A stretch of DNA of 64,000 nucleotides, taken from the NCBI RefSeq assembly GCF_905163445.1, contig NC_053205.1:5541001-5605000 (forward strand), written 5' to 3'. Shown in pieces: positions 30,720 to 41,696 of the stretch. Position numbers and translations under genes: made by a program. Source of the DNA: Pararge aegeria (taxonomy: Eukaryota > Arthropoda > Insecta > Lepidoptera > Nymphalidae). How positions within the stretch are numbered: position 1 is the first letter of the stretch; the number at the start of each line of letters is the position of its first letter. The notes beneath the pieces are model-generated. The model saw only the letters and a program-made list of their open reading frames with translations. It was not told where the DNA came from and searched no databases.

Positions 30720-30843
30720 TCATGCAATCATGATTCGGCAATGATACTGCCTTCGCAAGCTTCCAAGCATCAGGAAAAATGATTTTGGCGATACAGGTAT
30801 CTATAATGAACGTTATGATCCTTAGAAGCGTTAATTGAATCAT
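30720..30843 (-). pseudogene. LINE reverse transcriptase scrap
   Basis: Text IITFIIDTCIAKIIFPDAW followed by KLAKAVSLPN matches the RT segment ...IN-x-CI...FP-x-x-WK-x-A-x-V-x-P of CR1/Jockey-type LINEs. Only about 35 residues. It then passes into sequence that leads to the piggyBac relic. Confidence 0.5.
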
Positions 30844-31059
30844 TCCTATCCATTATCTGATGTCAGCTGCATTAGTTACTCATAATTGTTTTCAAAATGT
30901 CCTCTTGAGTACAGAATTTTAGTGAAATATAATGTGTGCACTTAAGTACACACGTTGGAAGTTATACTTCTTTAAGAAGCTTTCCAAATTTTTATCCTCC
31001 GCCTATTTCTACGTTTGTTTAGAAAACGACACTAACAATAGAAAAAAGGTATTTAATGC

Positions 31060-31182
31060 TGTAATATACTTGGGAAATAACAACGCGTAGTCCGAGCAAT
31101 TGTTTATTTCAAAATGGCTAGTTACACACACTTAGTTTTTAAGATTAACATTCATTATCAAACTACCCACATATATACTACA
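31060..31182 (-). repeat. 3' LTR of mag-like element
   Basis: Starts TGTAATATACTTGGG on the plus strand and ends TATATACTACA. Identical by eye to 35370-35492. The polypurine tract lies immediately inside at 31183-31200. Confidence 0.9.
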
Positions 31183-31274
31183 TTATCCCCCCCTTTTTGT
31201 AAATAAATCTTAACTATCTTATATTATAATAGCTACTACATTCTCTTATCTTAACAACTAACTAGTTACTTATT

Positions 31275-34200
31275 TTAATCAAAGCCAAAACGAACTGGTT
31301 GCCGTCGGTCACGTTTATTCGGAACGGGTGACGTTACAATATGAGATTCGCCAACATCAACATCCATAGCGCTATTACCATTACCCGCGATGGCATAGTC
31401 AGCTAGAGCTGCCTGAGCAGATACTGTCGGCTGTCCATCCCGTGTACTCGAGTCTCGATCGTCAACCGCCGAGTTAGAACGCAATTGATCAGTGTGCCGA
31501 TTCCAACGCAAACCCTCCACAGTCTCGACCTCGTACATATTCTGACTCTTCCTACCTATAATGATCGCAGAACACCAACTTTTATTCTTACGAAAATCTT
31601 TAGCCCATACTTTATCCCCTTCTACCCAACATCTAAAAGTTCCCCCTTTAGCAAGCGCCCTTTGCTGTAAGCGATCTGAAACGGATTCTACGATTCCCGA
31701 TTTTAGTAAGTCTAATCGCGATCTAAGGTGCCGCCCGAACATCAATCTCGCAGGTGTATCTCCTGTTGTGCCGTGAATACTATTACGATAATCCAGAAGA
31801 AATCTATGTAAAAAACTAAAAATACAAATTTTCTCGACGTCCGCCTTCTTTAAGGATCTTTTAACCGTTCGAACTGCGTTTTCAACTTCTCCGTTCGAAG
31901 CGGGGTGATACGGGGCGGAGGTGACATGTTTGATCCCATTGTTTTTCAAAAATAGCTTAAATTCCTCGCTGGAAAACGGGGGGCCATTATCACTAACAAG
32001 GACGCGACAAATTCCGAATCGCGAAAATATCTCCTTTAACTTCAAAATCGTGTTCGAAGCGGTCGTCGTGGACATAGGGCTAACTTCTATCCATTTAGAG
32101 TAAGCGTCAACCAAAATCAGATACGTAATATTTCTAAATGAAAAAAAATCAATGTGAACCCTATCAAATGGATTAGACGGCCACGACCACGGAACAACCG
32201 GCGCTTTTGGTGGCAAATCCGCAACCTCTCCACACGTGCGACATGCTGAGCACATTCGCTCCAGGTCATTATCTAACCCCGGCCAAAACACAAGTCCCTT
32301 CAGAGCCAGTCCCTTACATTTGACCATGCCGAGATGGGAGCCATGCAGCTCAGCCAAAACCGCTGGCCGAAGTGCACGCGGCACAACCACTCTACACCCC
32401 CACATCAGACACCCGTTCTCCACATACAGCTCCTCGCGACGCCGCCAGTATGCGGTCATTTCTTGGTCCGGTTCCTTAAAGCCTGACTTGGGCCAGCCGG
32501 TCTTAACAAACTCTAAAATCCGAGATATGCATTTATCCTTTCCCGATTCAATTTTAATTTGGTTCGAGTCAATCGGAAATTTGTTTTCTATGAATTTAAT
32601 AAACGTATTTGCATCGTTATTCTCTTCTCCTGTATCGATAGGTAATCTAGATAACGCGTCGGCGCTGTTTGCCTTCGATTGTACGTATTCGATATCGTAC
32701 TGATAACCGGACAGTAAAATAGCCCATCGGATTAACCGCCCGGAAGCCATATGAGGGATATCCTTTTTAGACCCGAAAATAGCTATCAAAGGCTGATGGT
32801 CGGTGCGCAAAACAAACCTCCGTCCATACAGGTAGGTATGGAATTTTTTTACCGCGAATATAATCGCCAGCGCTTCGCGTTGGATTTGACTATAATTACA
32901 CTCCGCGGAGTTCAGCGTACGCGACGCGTACGACACCGGCCGCTCGCCACCCTCCCCGCGCTGCGACAACACGGCACCCACCCCCCGCGCGCTCGCGTCG
33001 CACGACACGATAAGCGGGAGCCGCTCGTCATAATGCACCAAAACCGGGCAACTAGTTAATGCGGCCTTAACCTCCTGGAACGCCCTGTCCTGTGCTTCCG
33101 TCCATTGCCATTCAACACCTTTTCTTAGCAATGCATAGAGGGGAGCTAATAAAATCGATATATTTTTAATGAATTTTGCATAAAAGTTAACCATTCCGAG
33201 AAACGATTTCAACTCATTTATGTTTTCCGGTTTCGGTGCTTTGACTACGGCTTCGGTCTTTCTATCGTCGGTCCTAACCCCGTGTTCCGATATGATAAAA
33301 CCCAAGTAGCTTACTTCCTTTTCAAAAAAATTACATTTTTCTTGCCGCACGGTGAGCCCCTCCTTTGCCAATCTTTCAAAAACGGAATGTAAATTTCTAA
33401 CATGTTCGTGCTCCGTTTTACCGGTAATGAGAATGTCATCTAAAAATATAGATACGTTAGGAATACCTACCACCAATTGCTCCATAATGCGCTGGAAAAT
33501 GGACGGAGCCGAGGCTAACCCGTATACTAGTCTATTGTAAACATATAGTCCCCGGTGGGTGTTAACAACTGTATATTTCTTTGATTCATCTAAGGTTACT
33601 TGGCTATACGCCTCAGATAAATCGATCTTAGTAAATCTTTTGCCACCGTTTAAGTTATTGAATAATACCTCGGACCTAGGAAGCGGATATTTATCAATTT
33701 CTAGCATAGGATTGATCGTACTTTTGTAATCGCCACAAATCCTTAATGCGCCATTATTTTTGAGCACAACTACCAAACACGAGGCCCAGTCTGAGGAGGG
33801 TACGGGCTGTATGATACCTGCGGCCTGCATGCGCTGTAGCTCGGCGTCGACGTCCGCGCGCAGCGCCAGCGGCAGAGGGCGTGCGCGGCGAAACACGGGC
33901 GCCGCGCCGGCGCGCACGCGCAACGTGGCGCGTTGGCTGCGCAGGCAGCCCAGCTTGCCGCTGAACACTGCTGGGTACTTACTCATGAACCTAGTCTTAT
34001 CGAATACGCCCCCGACATTATCACGTTTATCATTATTGATGGCTAGGACCGATTTAGGCACTATTACACTCAAAGACAACTTCGTAAGCCATTCACGACC
34101 TAGCAGGGGTACCCCTCCGTTTTGTATAATATATAAATTTAGATTTTCACTGATAGGACCGTAACTCACTGGCACTTTAATATAGCCGATACACTTAATA

Positions 34201-35342
34201 ACGCTTCCGTCGTAACTCTTTAACTTATAACTGTTATCTTGTAACCGGTAATCCGAAAACAGTTCCGTATACATTTTGTTGCCTATACACGATATAGGCG
34301 AACCGGTATCCACATGCATAGTCAGCCGTCTCTTCGCCACGGTAACCTCGGCCATGACGGGCTCACTCCCCGTAAGCTGCACCATGTATAATCCACTTGG
34401 CCCGCCGGTCCCCTCGTCATCATACTCCCCGGCCGAGCTCGCATGTTCACTGCTGATGTCATCACATCCATTCAGCACTCCCGATCGCGCCGTATCCAAT
34501 CGAAGAACCTGACCCTCTGGTTTCTTGCTTACATTTGGACAGACCCGCTTCAGGTGTCCGGGTTTCAAACAGATTCTACAGGTCCAATCTGCATATTTAC
34601 ATGTTAGTCTGGTGTGTTCTCTGCTCCCACAACACGCACACAATAGTTTTATTGGACGATCCCTATTATTAGTATAACCGCCGGAATACCGGACCCTGCT
34701 GCTCGAAGCCTCGCCGCGCCATCGTGGAGCTGCGCCCCTGACGGCCACAGCTGCCCGCGCGCCACGCGCTTGTACCGCGTGCACCGCGCCCTCTGCTGCC
34801 TGTTGCTCGACTACCGCCGCGTCATTAGCCGCCGCCTCCAGCGCCACAGCCTTTTTGAAGGCTACCGTGAAGGTCACGCTGTCCTCGCAGAACAATCTTT
34901 GCCGCGTAGATTCACTTGACAAGCCACATACGAACTGGTCTCGTAAATTCTCTTCAAGGTTATCTTTAAATTCACAATCTCTGGCCAAATGTTTCAAAGC
35001 TGCTGCAAACTGGGCAACCGTTTCGTTCACAGTCTGTGTTCGTTTCCGAAATTTATACCTCTCAGCGAGAACAGATGGCGTAGGCTGGATATGCTTTTTA
35101 ACCAGTTGGACGAGTTCACTGAATTTCATCTCGCCGGGCTTCCTCGGCGAACACAAATCCACCATTAGCTCGTATGTTGCGTCACCGACACAGGCGAGCA
35201 AAGTAGGCACTTGTAAATTAACTTTTACATCGTTTGCCAGAAAATATTGCTCCATCCTTTCAATGTACGTTGTCCACGTCCCCGAACTAAGGTTAAATTC
35301 GCCTAACCGTCCCACCGACATCTTGCACGCCCTGAATTTCAC
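31275..35342 (-). CDS. gag-pol: mag-like gag-pol polyprotein
   Basis: A 1,355-codon uninterrupted frame. Gag with a matrix/capsid-like region (residues 1-180) and two CCHC knuckles (CACCGSREHTRLTC near 235, CRICLKPGHLKRVC near 255); protease DTGSPISCIG near 345; reverse transcriptase with RFTKIDLSEAYSQVTLDE near 570 and the YxDD-class box SIFLDDILITG near 633; RNase H CDASARGVGAVLSQ near 781; integrase with an HHCC region (HGSHLGMVKC ... CSACRTCG) near 995 and a core with HIDFF, VSDNGPPF and SNGEVENAV. All catalytic motifs appear intact. ATG choice: an internal MSVGRLGEFNL eight codons in is an alternative start. Probably functional. Confidence 0.95.
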   Translation of the reverse strand: MKFRACKMSVGRLGEFNLSSGTWTTYIERMEQYFLANDVKVNLQVPTLLACVGDATYELMVDLCSPRKPGEMKFSELVQLVKKHIQPTPSVLAERYKFRKRTQTVNETVAQFAAALKHLARDCEFKDNLEENLRDQFVCGLSSESTRQRLFCEDSVTFTVAFKKAVALEAAANDAAVVEQQAAEGAVHAVQARGARAAVAVRGAAPRWRGEASSSRVRYSGGYTNNRDRPIKLLCACCGSREHTRLTCKYADWTCRICLKPGHLKRVCPNVSKKPEGQVLRLDTARSGVLNGCDDISSEHASSAGEYDDEGTGGPSGLYMVQLTGSEPVMAEVTVAKRRLTMHVDTGSPISCIGNKMYTELFSDYRLQDNSYKLKSYDGSVIKCIGYIKVPVSYGPISENLNLYIIQNGGVPLLGREWLTKLSLSVIVPKSVLAINNDKRDNVGGVFDKTRFMSKYPAVFSGKLGCLRSQRATLRVRAGAAPVFRRARPLPLALRADVDAELQRMQAAGIIQPVPSSDWASCLVVVLKNNGALRICGDYKSTINPMLEIDKYPLPRSEVLFNNLNGGKRFTKIDLSEAYSQVTLDESKKYTVVNTHRGLYVYNRLVYGLASAPSIFQRIMEQLVVGIPNVSIFLDDILITGKTEHEHVRNLHSVFERLAKEGLTVRQEKCNFFEKEVSYLGFIISEHGVRTDDRKTEAVVKAPKPENINELKSFLGMVNFYAKFIKNISILLAPLYALLRKGVEWQWTEAQDRAFQEVKAALTSCPVLVHYDERLPLIVSCDASARGVGAVLSQRGEGGERPVSYASRTLNSAECNYSQIQREALAIIFAVKKFHTYLYGRRFVLRTDHQPLIAIFGSKKDIPHMASGRLIRWAILLSGYQYDIEYVQSKANSADALSRLPIDTGEENNDANTFIKFIENKFPIDSNQIKIESGKDKCISRILEFVKTGWPKSGFKEPDQEMTAYWRRREELYVENGCLMWGCRVVVPRALRPAVLAELHGSHLGMVKCKGLALKGLVFWPGLDNDLERMCSACRTCGEVADLPPKAPVVPWSWPSNPFDRVHIDFFSFRNITYLILVDAYSKWIEVSPMSTTTASNTILKLKEIFSRFGICRVLVSDNGPPFSSEEFKLFLKNNGIKHVTSAPYHPASNGEVENAVRTVKRSLKKADVEKICIFSFLHRFLLDYRNSIHGTTGDTPARLMFGRHLRSRLDLLKSGIVESVSDRLQQRALAKGGTFRCWVEGDKVWAKDFRKNKSWCSAIIIGRKSQNMYEVETVEGLRWNRHTDQLRSNSAVDDRDSSTRDGQPTVSAQAALADYAIAGNGNSAMDVDVGESHIVTSPVPNKRDRRQPVRFGFD

Positions 35343-35354
35343 AAAAAAAAACTA

Positions 35355-35368
35355 TACCGACTGCGCCA
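35355..35368 (-). other. Primer-binding site of mag-like element
   Basis: TGGCGCAGTCGGTA on the minus strand, one base inside the 5' LTR. It begins TGG as complements of tRNA CCA ends do; I recall it as a tRNA-Ser type site, which needs checking against tRNA sequences. Confidence 0.7.
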
Positions 35369-35369
35369 C

Positions 35370-35492
35370 TGTAATATACTTGGGAAATAACAACGCGTAG
35401 TCCGAGCAATTGTTTATTTCAAAATGGCTAGTTACACACACTTAGTTTTTAAGATTAACATTCATTATCAAACTACCCACATATATACTACA
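35370..35492 (-). repeat. 5' LTR of mag-like element
   Basis: Identical by eye to 31060-31182; followed by the AATGC target duplication at 35493-35497. Confidence 0.9.
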
Positions 35493-36439
35493 AATGCATT
35501 GAACGTTTTATTATTACGCATTTTCTGGTTATCTCATTATCGGACCACCAAGTTTCACTTAACGTTAAAAGTTGAGATTTTTGTACAATTTAATCAATTA
35601 AATCACCGATTTTTGAAAATTGAAAGGTTACACTGTAAACCTATTTTTTTGAAAACTAAAAATATTGTTGATTACAGCTAACTCCAGGGTGTCGGTTTTT
35701 TGAGACTGTGTGCGCGCGATCATAAAAATTTACTTTCATCATTTTTTACCCTAACGCGCTAGTATAACTTCAAGAATAATTTTTAAGAACATCTTTCGTT
35801 TTGCAAGTATTTATTTGATATCTCTAATGGGACGACAGAGCTACCGAAAAGTGTTAAGAAATGGTAATTTAACCTATTAGTATTACTTAAATGGTCAGTA
35901 TTACCAAACGGCGACATCTTTTTGAATCGATACAATATTTTAATGGAGTTTTTGGCATAGTTTTTGGTTTAGTTGTTGTAGGTAAAATAGGCTTTTTGTC
36001 TTTCAAAATGTAATTTTTTTTTGTGGAGAAACGCGGCTTTGTATTGTGGTGTGTGCGCATGACGCATGCTTAACCGATATATACTCCTTGATTCGAAAAC
36101 GATCTAGTTCCCTTTATAGGCCCAGAACTATTTAGGACTTCAGATTCTTGTAAATTTTGGATACGTTTGTGCTAATAGGTCGTTATTAACATAAATAACT
36201 AATTTGATAAAGGTCAGTATTAGAGAAGTACCTTTTTCTTTAGTGTTCGAAAACGAAACATTGGGCATATACGGAACATTTGCTGTGAATAAATAAACAA
36301 CGGCCTTTTTTCTTTTTATTTATTTTATATTATGATTTTAGATAATATTATGTTATGTTAACAAAAAAACTGTAAGCTTTGGACAGTCAGTGGCACACGA
36401 CAGATACACAGTTGGACAGCTGTGCCAACGTGAAATATA
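35493..36439. other. Non-coding stretch, no gene recognised
   Basis: Sequence into which the mag-like element inserted. It is AT-rich with no coding text I can support. GAAGTTATACT-type text near 35765 (inverted) and TTGGAAGTTATACTTC near 30957, on the other side of the mag element, are similar and may be ends of an older element, but I cannot define it. Confidence 0.4.
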
Positions 36440-37760
36440 ATTAATTACTTAAAATTTAGGAATGGAACGTAATAAAACATTTGGCATGTAGCACAACGGA
36501 GTCGACTTGGTGCTCTGCCGATCATTTGCTCAGCAATAAATTTTCGCACTGAAGAAGGAACAGTGCTCGGAACATTTTTAGAAGGACCTGACCGCCGCTT
36601 ATCAATTCCGTACTATTGGAGTAAAGTTCGGGCAATACTACGCCGAAATTCCAGCGTGTCTACATCATTGCGAAATTCACGTGCAATGAGTGTTGCATTG
36701 TTTACAGCCACATCAATAAGCCAGAATATTATTGGAATGTACCATTTTTGCCTCTTATTGCAATTCTGTAAGTGCCGAAATTAGCATCCAAACGGTCTAC
36801 TCCACCCATGACGCGATTATATTGATAAACAACGTCAGGTTGTGGCACTTCCACTCTTGCTTTTTGTGCAGCTGAGTACCTACTTGCTGTACGCAGAGGT
36901 GTCACCCATACTCACTGGATAACAACGTCACGACACTGTTGTCAGGCCAGCATACAGCACAAATACCGTTGTTTCCATCCAAACGACAGCTGTGATGGCC
37001 TCGCTCTTCTTTTTTGCATAACTTGACTTCTTTCAAAGGACACTTCTCAGTTCTGTTGTCTCGTACTGTTTCCCTCACTAGAACATTTTGTTCCTTCATT
37101 TCAGAAATCAAAGGTAACCCTGTGAAGAAATTGTCAATATAAACAGAGAAATTTATATCTTCGTAGTATCGTTCGTTACACCGGTTTCGCTACATGGATT
37201 GTGGCTATCAACAAATTGTGGGTATCCCCATTACTTTTCCAATACATACGTCGTCATGCCTGTCAATATGAGAATGCCAATTAAGCAATATATTTAGTCA
37301 TCAGACAAGGTAAATGCCATATTTCCTCTCTCTACTGCATAAATAACTGTGTGACGAACAATGTAAATATAACTTCTTGACTTAAAAATAATTCGAAGAC
37401 ATTTATGGGGTCCGACGCATCTGATATGGTCATCACTGATCTTGGAGGGCGAGCAATCCACTCTTCATGCTTTATACGTGTCTCGTTTTACCCACTTACG
37501 GCTTTGTGGCTGTCGTGATCGACTCGACGAAGGCATATCCGATGTTCGGTGTCGTCTTGCTCGGTATCCTGAAAGCGGAAGATCATCTTCTTGCTCGAAC
37601 ACACTGTCAGTATCGCTATTAACACCGTGAAGTACAAGTTTGGCAGGTGCCAATAGTTGTCTACAGGATAAGTTCTCAAAACTTACATTTACCTCATCAC
37701 CGGAATCAGAGTCTGAAACTAATCCATCGCCGGGTCAATATATATATCTAAGCCTGTCAC
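36440..37760 (-). pseudogene. Decayed piggyBac transposase
   Basis: Minus-strand text from about 37653: DTDSVFEQEDDLPLSGY and RRHRTSDMPSSSRSRQPQS (acidic/basic N-terminus), then heavily frameshifted middle (ISLFILTISSQGYL-like), and a recognisable C-terminal region with KWYIPIIFWLIDVAVNNATL, DTLEFRRSIARTLLQYYG-like text and a terminal Cys motif LRCATCQM. These are the domain order and C-terminal helices of piggyBac transposases. More than ten stops or shifts, so an old copy. Its 5' end is split by an R1-clade LINE tail at 37820. Confidence 0.6.
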
Positions 37761-37805
37761 TTCATCATCCGAGTCCAAATCATTGATAAAATCAACTATT
37801 TCGTT

Positions 37806-37819
37806 GCTCGTCAACGGCC
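37806..37819. repeat. Target-site duplication of R1-clade LINE, left copy
   Basis: GCTCGTCAACGGCC, repeated at 38216-38229. Next to it on the plus strand is a T13-14 run, the poly(A) of the minus-strand LINE. Confidence 0.85.
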
Positions 37820-38215
37820 TTTTTTTTTTTTTAACTGGGAAATGCGTTTATGCATCCCCTCCGGAAACAGCGCATCCCAGCCAGCGGCGACTGCCGAGGC
37901 AGACCCTCCACAGGAGGACCTTTTCAAGGTCTCCAAACTCCGTCAGAGGCATACCAGGAACATTCGGTGCGCCTCCCGACTCGAGAACGTGTCTCGTCGG
38001 GCGACAGATACCTCAAATCTGTCGCCCGAGGCTCCTCGTTAGGGTGGCAGGTGGCGCTCTTGAGTACGTCGCCTGCGACCCGCTCTTCAGCGACGGAGAG
38101 GATCCGCGACTGCGTCCTCCACCCGCCGCCGTTGTGCTGCCTCCTTCTGCGTCATGACCTTCTCACAGAAGGAGGCAACGGCGTTCCAGGACGCTCGTCA
38201 ACGGCGTTCCAGGAC
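37820..38215 (-). mobile_element. 5'-truncated R1-clade LINE 3' end
   Basis: GC-rich block between 14-bp duplications, ending on the minus strand in ...TTTCCCAGTT plus poly(A). The first residues read VASFCEKVMTQKEAAQRRR followed by a stop soon after, which resembles the C-terminal end of R1/TRAS-type ORF2 proteins (…SFCE-x-VM-x-QKE…). The rest is 3' UTR. At its 5' edge a 23-bp unit (38193-38215) containing most of the duplication is repeated once, a small rearrangement made at insertion. It splits the decayed piggyBac. Confidence 0.6.
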
Positions 38216-38559
38216 GCTCGTCAACGGCCAACACGTTTCAACGTCAACTGAAATACAAAATACATATTATTAGATACATGTCTAGAGATGGGCGTTTTCG
38301 TAATATTTTGTCAACGATGCGCATCGTTTCTAAGTAAGCCGCATCCGATGCCGGCATCGTTTTTTTGGCATCGATTCGACAACGGAATTTACCAAGATTA
38401 GATGTTGATTGCTGACTGAAGTCTGCGTATCGATACTCGGCAACGGTACCATAATGATAACATTTGATTTGATGCCTATTATTTAACGAAACTACTTCTA
38501 CTTGTACCTAAGCTAAATACCAAAAGTTATAAACAAACTCACTGTGTATTTTATTTTAT

Positions 38560-39290
38560 CTATCTATCTATATACATATAATAAAACTGTAACGGAACGA
38601 ATTCTGTACATTAAATATATTTTAAAAAATTTAATTGGAGGATGCTTTATTATCGATCGATACTGAGCCCAAAATTTTGAATTTTTTGTCTGTCTGTCAC
38701 TCTGTCTGTATCTTGGCTGCGCATCACACTGAAACTACTGGACGGATTTAAATGAAACTTTGTATGATTTAAGTTCATACTACGAGGTAAAACATAGAAT
38801 ACTTTTTATCCCGAAATTCTGCACGGTTCCCTTGGGAGAGGGGATGAAAGTCAAAATATATATTTAGTTGTAATTCATTAACGCATACTCCGATTTCATT
38901 CATTCTTTTTTATTGGAAAGAAAATACTTACGGTATTTTCTTTCCAATAAAAAAAGATTGTCCTGTAATTATTTCAATGTCATCAGTTTAGTAGTTCAGA
39001 AATTATAGACATCATAATCCTCAGTACTAGGACCAAAATAACTTGAACCCCGTTATGTACAGGAAACTTTGAAAGTACGGCTCATCTTAAGCTGGAATAA
39101 CACACTATCGTTTATTTGTTGGTTTGTCTTTCAATCATGCTGCAACAGAGCTACGGATCGACGTGATTTTTTGCATGGGTATAGGATGGGGACCTGGAGA
39201 GTGGCATAGGCTACTTTTTACCCCGGAAAATTAAAGAGCTCCCGCGGGATTTTTAAAAACTAAATCCACGCGGACGAACAGTGTGCAATA
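38560..39290 (+). mobile_element. Helitron-like non-autonomous segment
   Basis: Begins near TCTATCTATATACATATAAT and contains CTGAAACTACTGGACGGATT, GGCATAGGCTACTTTTTA and CCGCGGGATTTTTAAAA with CCACGCGGACGAAC near the end. I recognise these phrases from a very common lepidopteran Helitron-type repeat whose full form ends CGCGGACGAAGTCGCGGGC...CTAGT; the terminal CTAGT is missing here. No coding capacity. Assignment is from memory. Confidence 0.4.
38906..38954. repeat. Perfect 22-bp stem hairpin
   Basis: TTTTTATTGGAAAGAAAAT(AC) at 38906-38927 is followed after five bases (TTACG) by its exact reverse complement ending at 38954. It lies within the Helitron-like segment. Confidence 0.9.
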
Positions 39291-39385
39291 AAAAATATAT
39301 TTTCTGATTCTGATTCACTTTCGTCATTATAATATTTAGTTGAGACAGAAGTAAAGGTTAAAAAATAAACAAAAAGTAGTTAATA

Positions 39386-41323
39386 TTAGTCTTTATTTTT
39401 AACAAAATTGGAGTTCACATTGAGAAAAACCAATTTTTCTAATTTGGAACTTGAAAGCCGAGTTCTTCGTTCATTCAAAATATACCCGGCTTTGGAGAAT
39501 ATCCGTTCGCATGGCACAGAAGTTATCACAATATTGCACCTGGAACGGTATATTTCTGCCAACGTCGGGTATATTTTGGAATGACGAAGCCACCATTCAC
39601 TGGGATCGTTCCACTTCCCGTCCACGCCTTGCCGGGGCAAAATTTCGTCATCCAAGTACAAGCGCATCTCCCTGATCGCTTTGGATAATGGCGTCCCTGG
39701 CACTCTAGTTTTGTTTAACTGACTGTCTACTTTATTCCACACACTCGATCCAGAAACAGTTGCATTAGGCGCTACTTGTACTGTATTTAGGATTGGGACC
39801 TGTCTTGACAAAATACCTGCCATCAGCTCGTGGCAATGTTCTTTAATGGCATTTTTGTTGGTATCAGATTTAAACATCTCTAACTTAAAGCGAGGGTCCA
39901 ACAGCGTGCACAAGGCTAGAGACTTGCTCTGTTCAATATTCTGGAATCGCGTATCGAGGCCCCATTTCTATTTTAATAAAACGTTTTGTATCACCTCAGC
40001 GTCTATGTAACGTCTGTTTTGAAGCATTTCTTGGCAAATATCTTGAAGGCTATTACTTAAAACTATTGCTAGTCCCCCAGTCACATAGTTCTGACCACTC
40101 AAAGTAGAAGTAATTTCTTCAAAAGGTGCTAAAACACTTACCAACAACTCAAGGTTTGTCCACTCTTCTTCCGTCACGATTGGCCAATCTCTATTTATAA
40201 CTGCTATAGTGGCTTTGACTGCCTCACTGAGCTCCATAAACCTTTTTACCATGAGGTAAGTAGAGTTCCATCTTGTGGCTACATCCATGATCAGCTTTTT
40301 TGGCTGCTCCATTCCCAAGTGGTTGCTTTGATACTTCATCAGTTTTTCAGTGGCTTGGGTGCTACGTTTAAAATGTGCGACAATTTTTTTTACTTTTTCG
40401 ATCGTGACTTGGATTGGTATGACGGCTTCTTTTACAATCAAATTAAGGGAGTGTGCAAAACAACCATAATGCTTCCATTTTAATTGGGTTATTATTGCAT
40501 TGCAAACATTGTGTGCATTATCAGACACTGCGAAATTTACTTTGTTCAGTAGATTACATTCGAGAATAATGCCTTTAATTTGCTGTGCAAGGTGGTCACT
40601 TGTGTGACTGCCGGGACATCCTTTGCATTCTAATAATATGGACTTAAATTTGAACTTTGGTGAAATGTAGTGGGCGGTAACTGCAATGAAACTGTCATTG
40701 TTATTGGAGGTCCAACAGTCAGTTGTTATACATGCAGTTACCGCTTCTGTATTTAATATATCTCGGCATTCATTCAATATTTTTTCATGTAATGCGGGAA
40801 TTAATGAGTTTGATATTGTCTTCCTTGATGGCGGTATGTAACCAGGAATCCATGATAGTAACTTTTGGAACCCTTTGTCTTCCACTATGCTGAATGGCTG
40901 CATGTCATCAATAAATAAATCGAGCAAGTCTCTGTCAATTTTTTTTTTCATTTCTTGTGATACCGGTTTTTTTATATAGGAATTTATTGTGTTTTGTCGG
41001 CGTTGTCTAGGAGGAACAGTAAATCTATCAGAAATTAAAGACGATGGCGGCTCCGCGCTCGCAGACGTTGAAGGGAAGTCCGGTATTGCTATTGCTTGCA
41101 TTTCTATTGCTTGTATTTGTGCAGGTTGAGGTGGTGCTGATTGACTTATAGAATATGAGGATGCCAGAATATGGGGGTGCTTTTTTTTTAAATGTGACCT
41201 TAAGTTTCCTGTTGTAGATTTATAATTGATGCACTGACTACAGTACTTACAGATCCCGAAAGTCTCATCTTTTTTGTCGAAATGATCCCAACATGGGTTT
41301 CCTTCTCTTCGTGGCATGATCAA
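39386..41323 (-). pseudogene. hAT transposase, one nonsense codon
   Basis: Starts at 41323 (MIMPRREGNPCWDHFDKKD). BED zinc finger in residues about 10-50 (CKYCSQC ... HLKKKHP); catalytic domain with ACITTDCWTSNNNDSF, VAVSDNAHNVCNAII, HYGCFAHSLNLIVKEA and DVATRWNSTYLM; a TAG at 39968-39970 interrupts the frame after VIQNVLLK; the same frame continues KWGLDTRFQNIEQSK, CTLLDPRFKLEMF and the dimerisation domain SVPCERIFSKAGYILNERR to 39386. Apart from that single stop the protein, about 645 residues, is complete, so the element is a recently dead copy or the stop is an error. Confidence 0.85.
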
Positions 41324-41696
41324 TTAGTTAATTATAAAAGAAACACAAATAAAAGTTTAAATAATAAGTTTCACTCTAAAATTTCGCGCGCAATGAATTA
41401 ATCACAAAACAAAATCAAAACAAACTCAACCTTGAACAAGTGGCGCTCTTTCTACTCCATAGATCTCGCGTTCACAAGAAGAGACGTGAGCGCAATGAAA
41501 TAGGAATGGTATAATAAATCAATGCGCAAGTGCAGTTTAAAAAAATAAGTAGCTACATTTTATGCATCTTGCAAGAATAATTTGAGGATATAACGAAAAA
41601 AAAAGATAAGTACCTCCTTAAGTCATATGACTTAAATAAACTTAGGATGATATGAAAGTGTCGTAATAGTAGATGCGTTTGTAATCTTGTTGTGAG

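Larger units (their letters stand above)
31060..35492 (-). mobile_element. Intact mag-like Ty3/gypsy retrotransposon
   Basis: LTRs at 31060-31182 and 35370-35492 (123 bp, TG...CA) look identical throughout. A 5-bp duplication AATGC flanks the element (31055-31059 and 35493-35497). Read on the minus strand: PBS TGGCGCAGTCGGTA at 35368-35355 (one base from the LTR; I recall this type as tRNA-Ser, used by mag and 17.6-like elements), one gag-pol ORF, and a polypurine tract ACAAAAAGGGGGG next to the left LTR. No envelope gene. Short LTRs and a single ORF fit the mag clade. Identical LTRs mean recent insertion. Confidence 0.9.

Noticed and set aside
33760..35400. Several forward ORFs of 130-180 codons over the mag-like element
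   Set aside because: They are antisense shadows of the 1,355-codon gag-pol frame; composition follows that frame.
31060..35492. Endogenous retrovirus with envelope
   Set aside because: No third ORF exists between integrase and the 3' LTR; the element is a gag-pol retrotransposon only.
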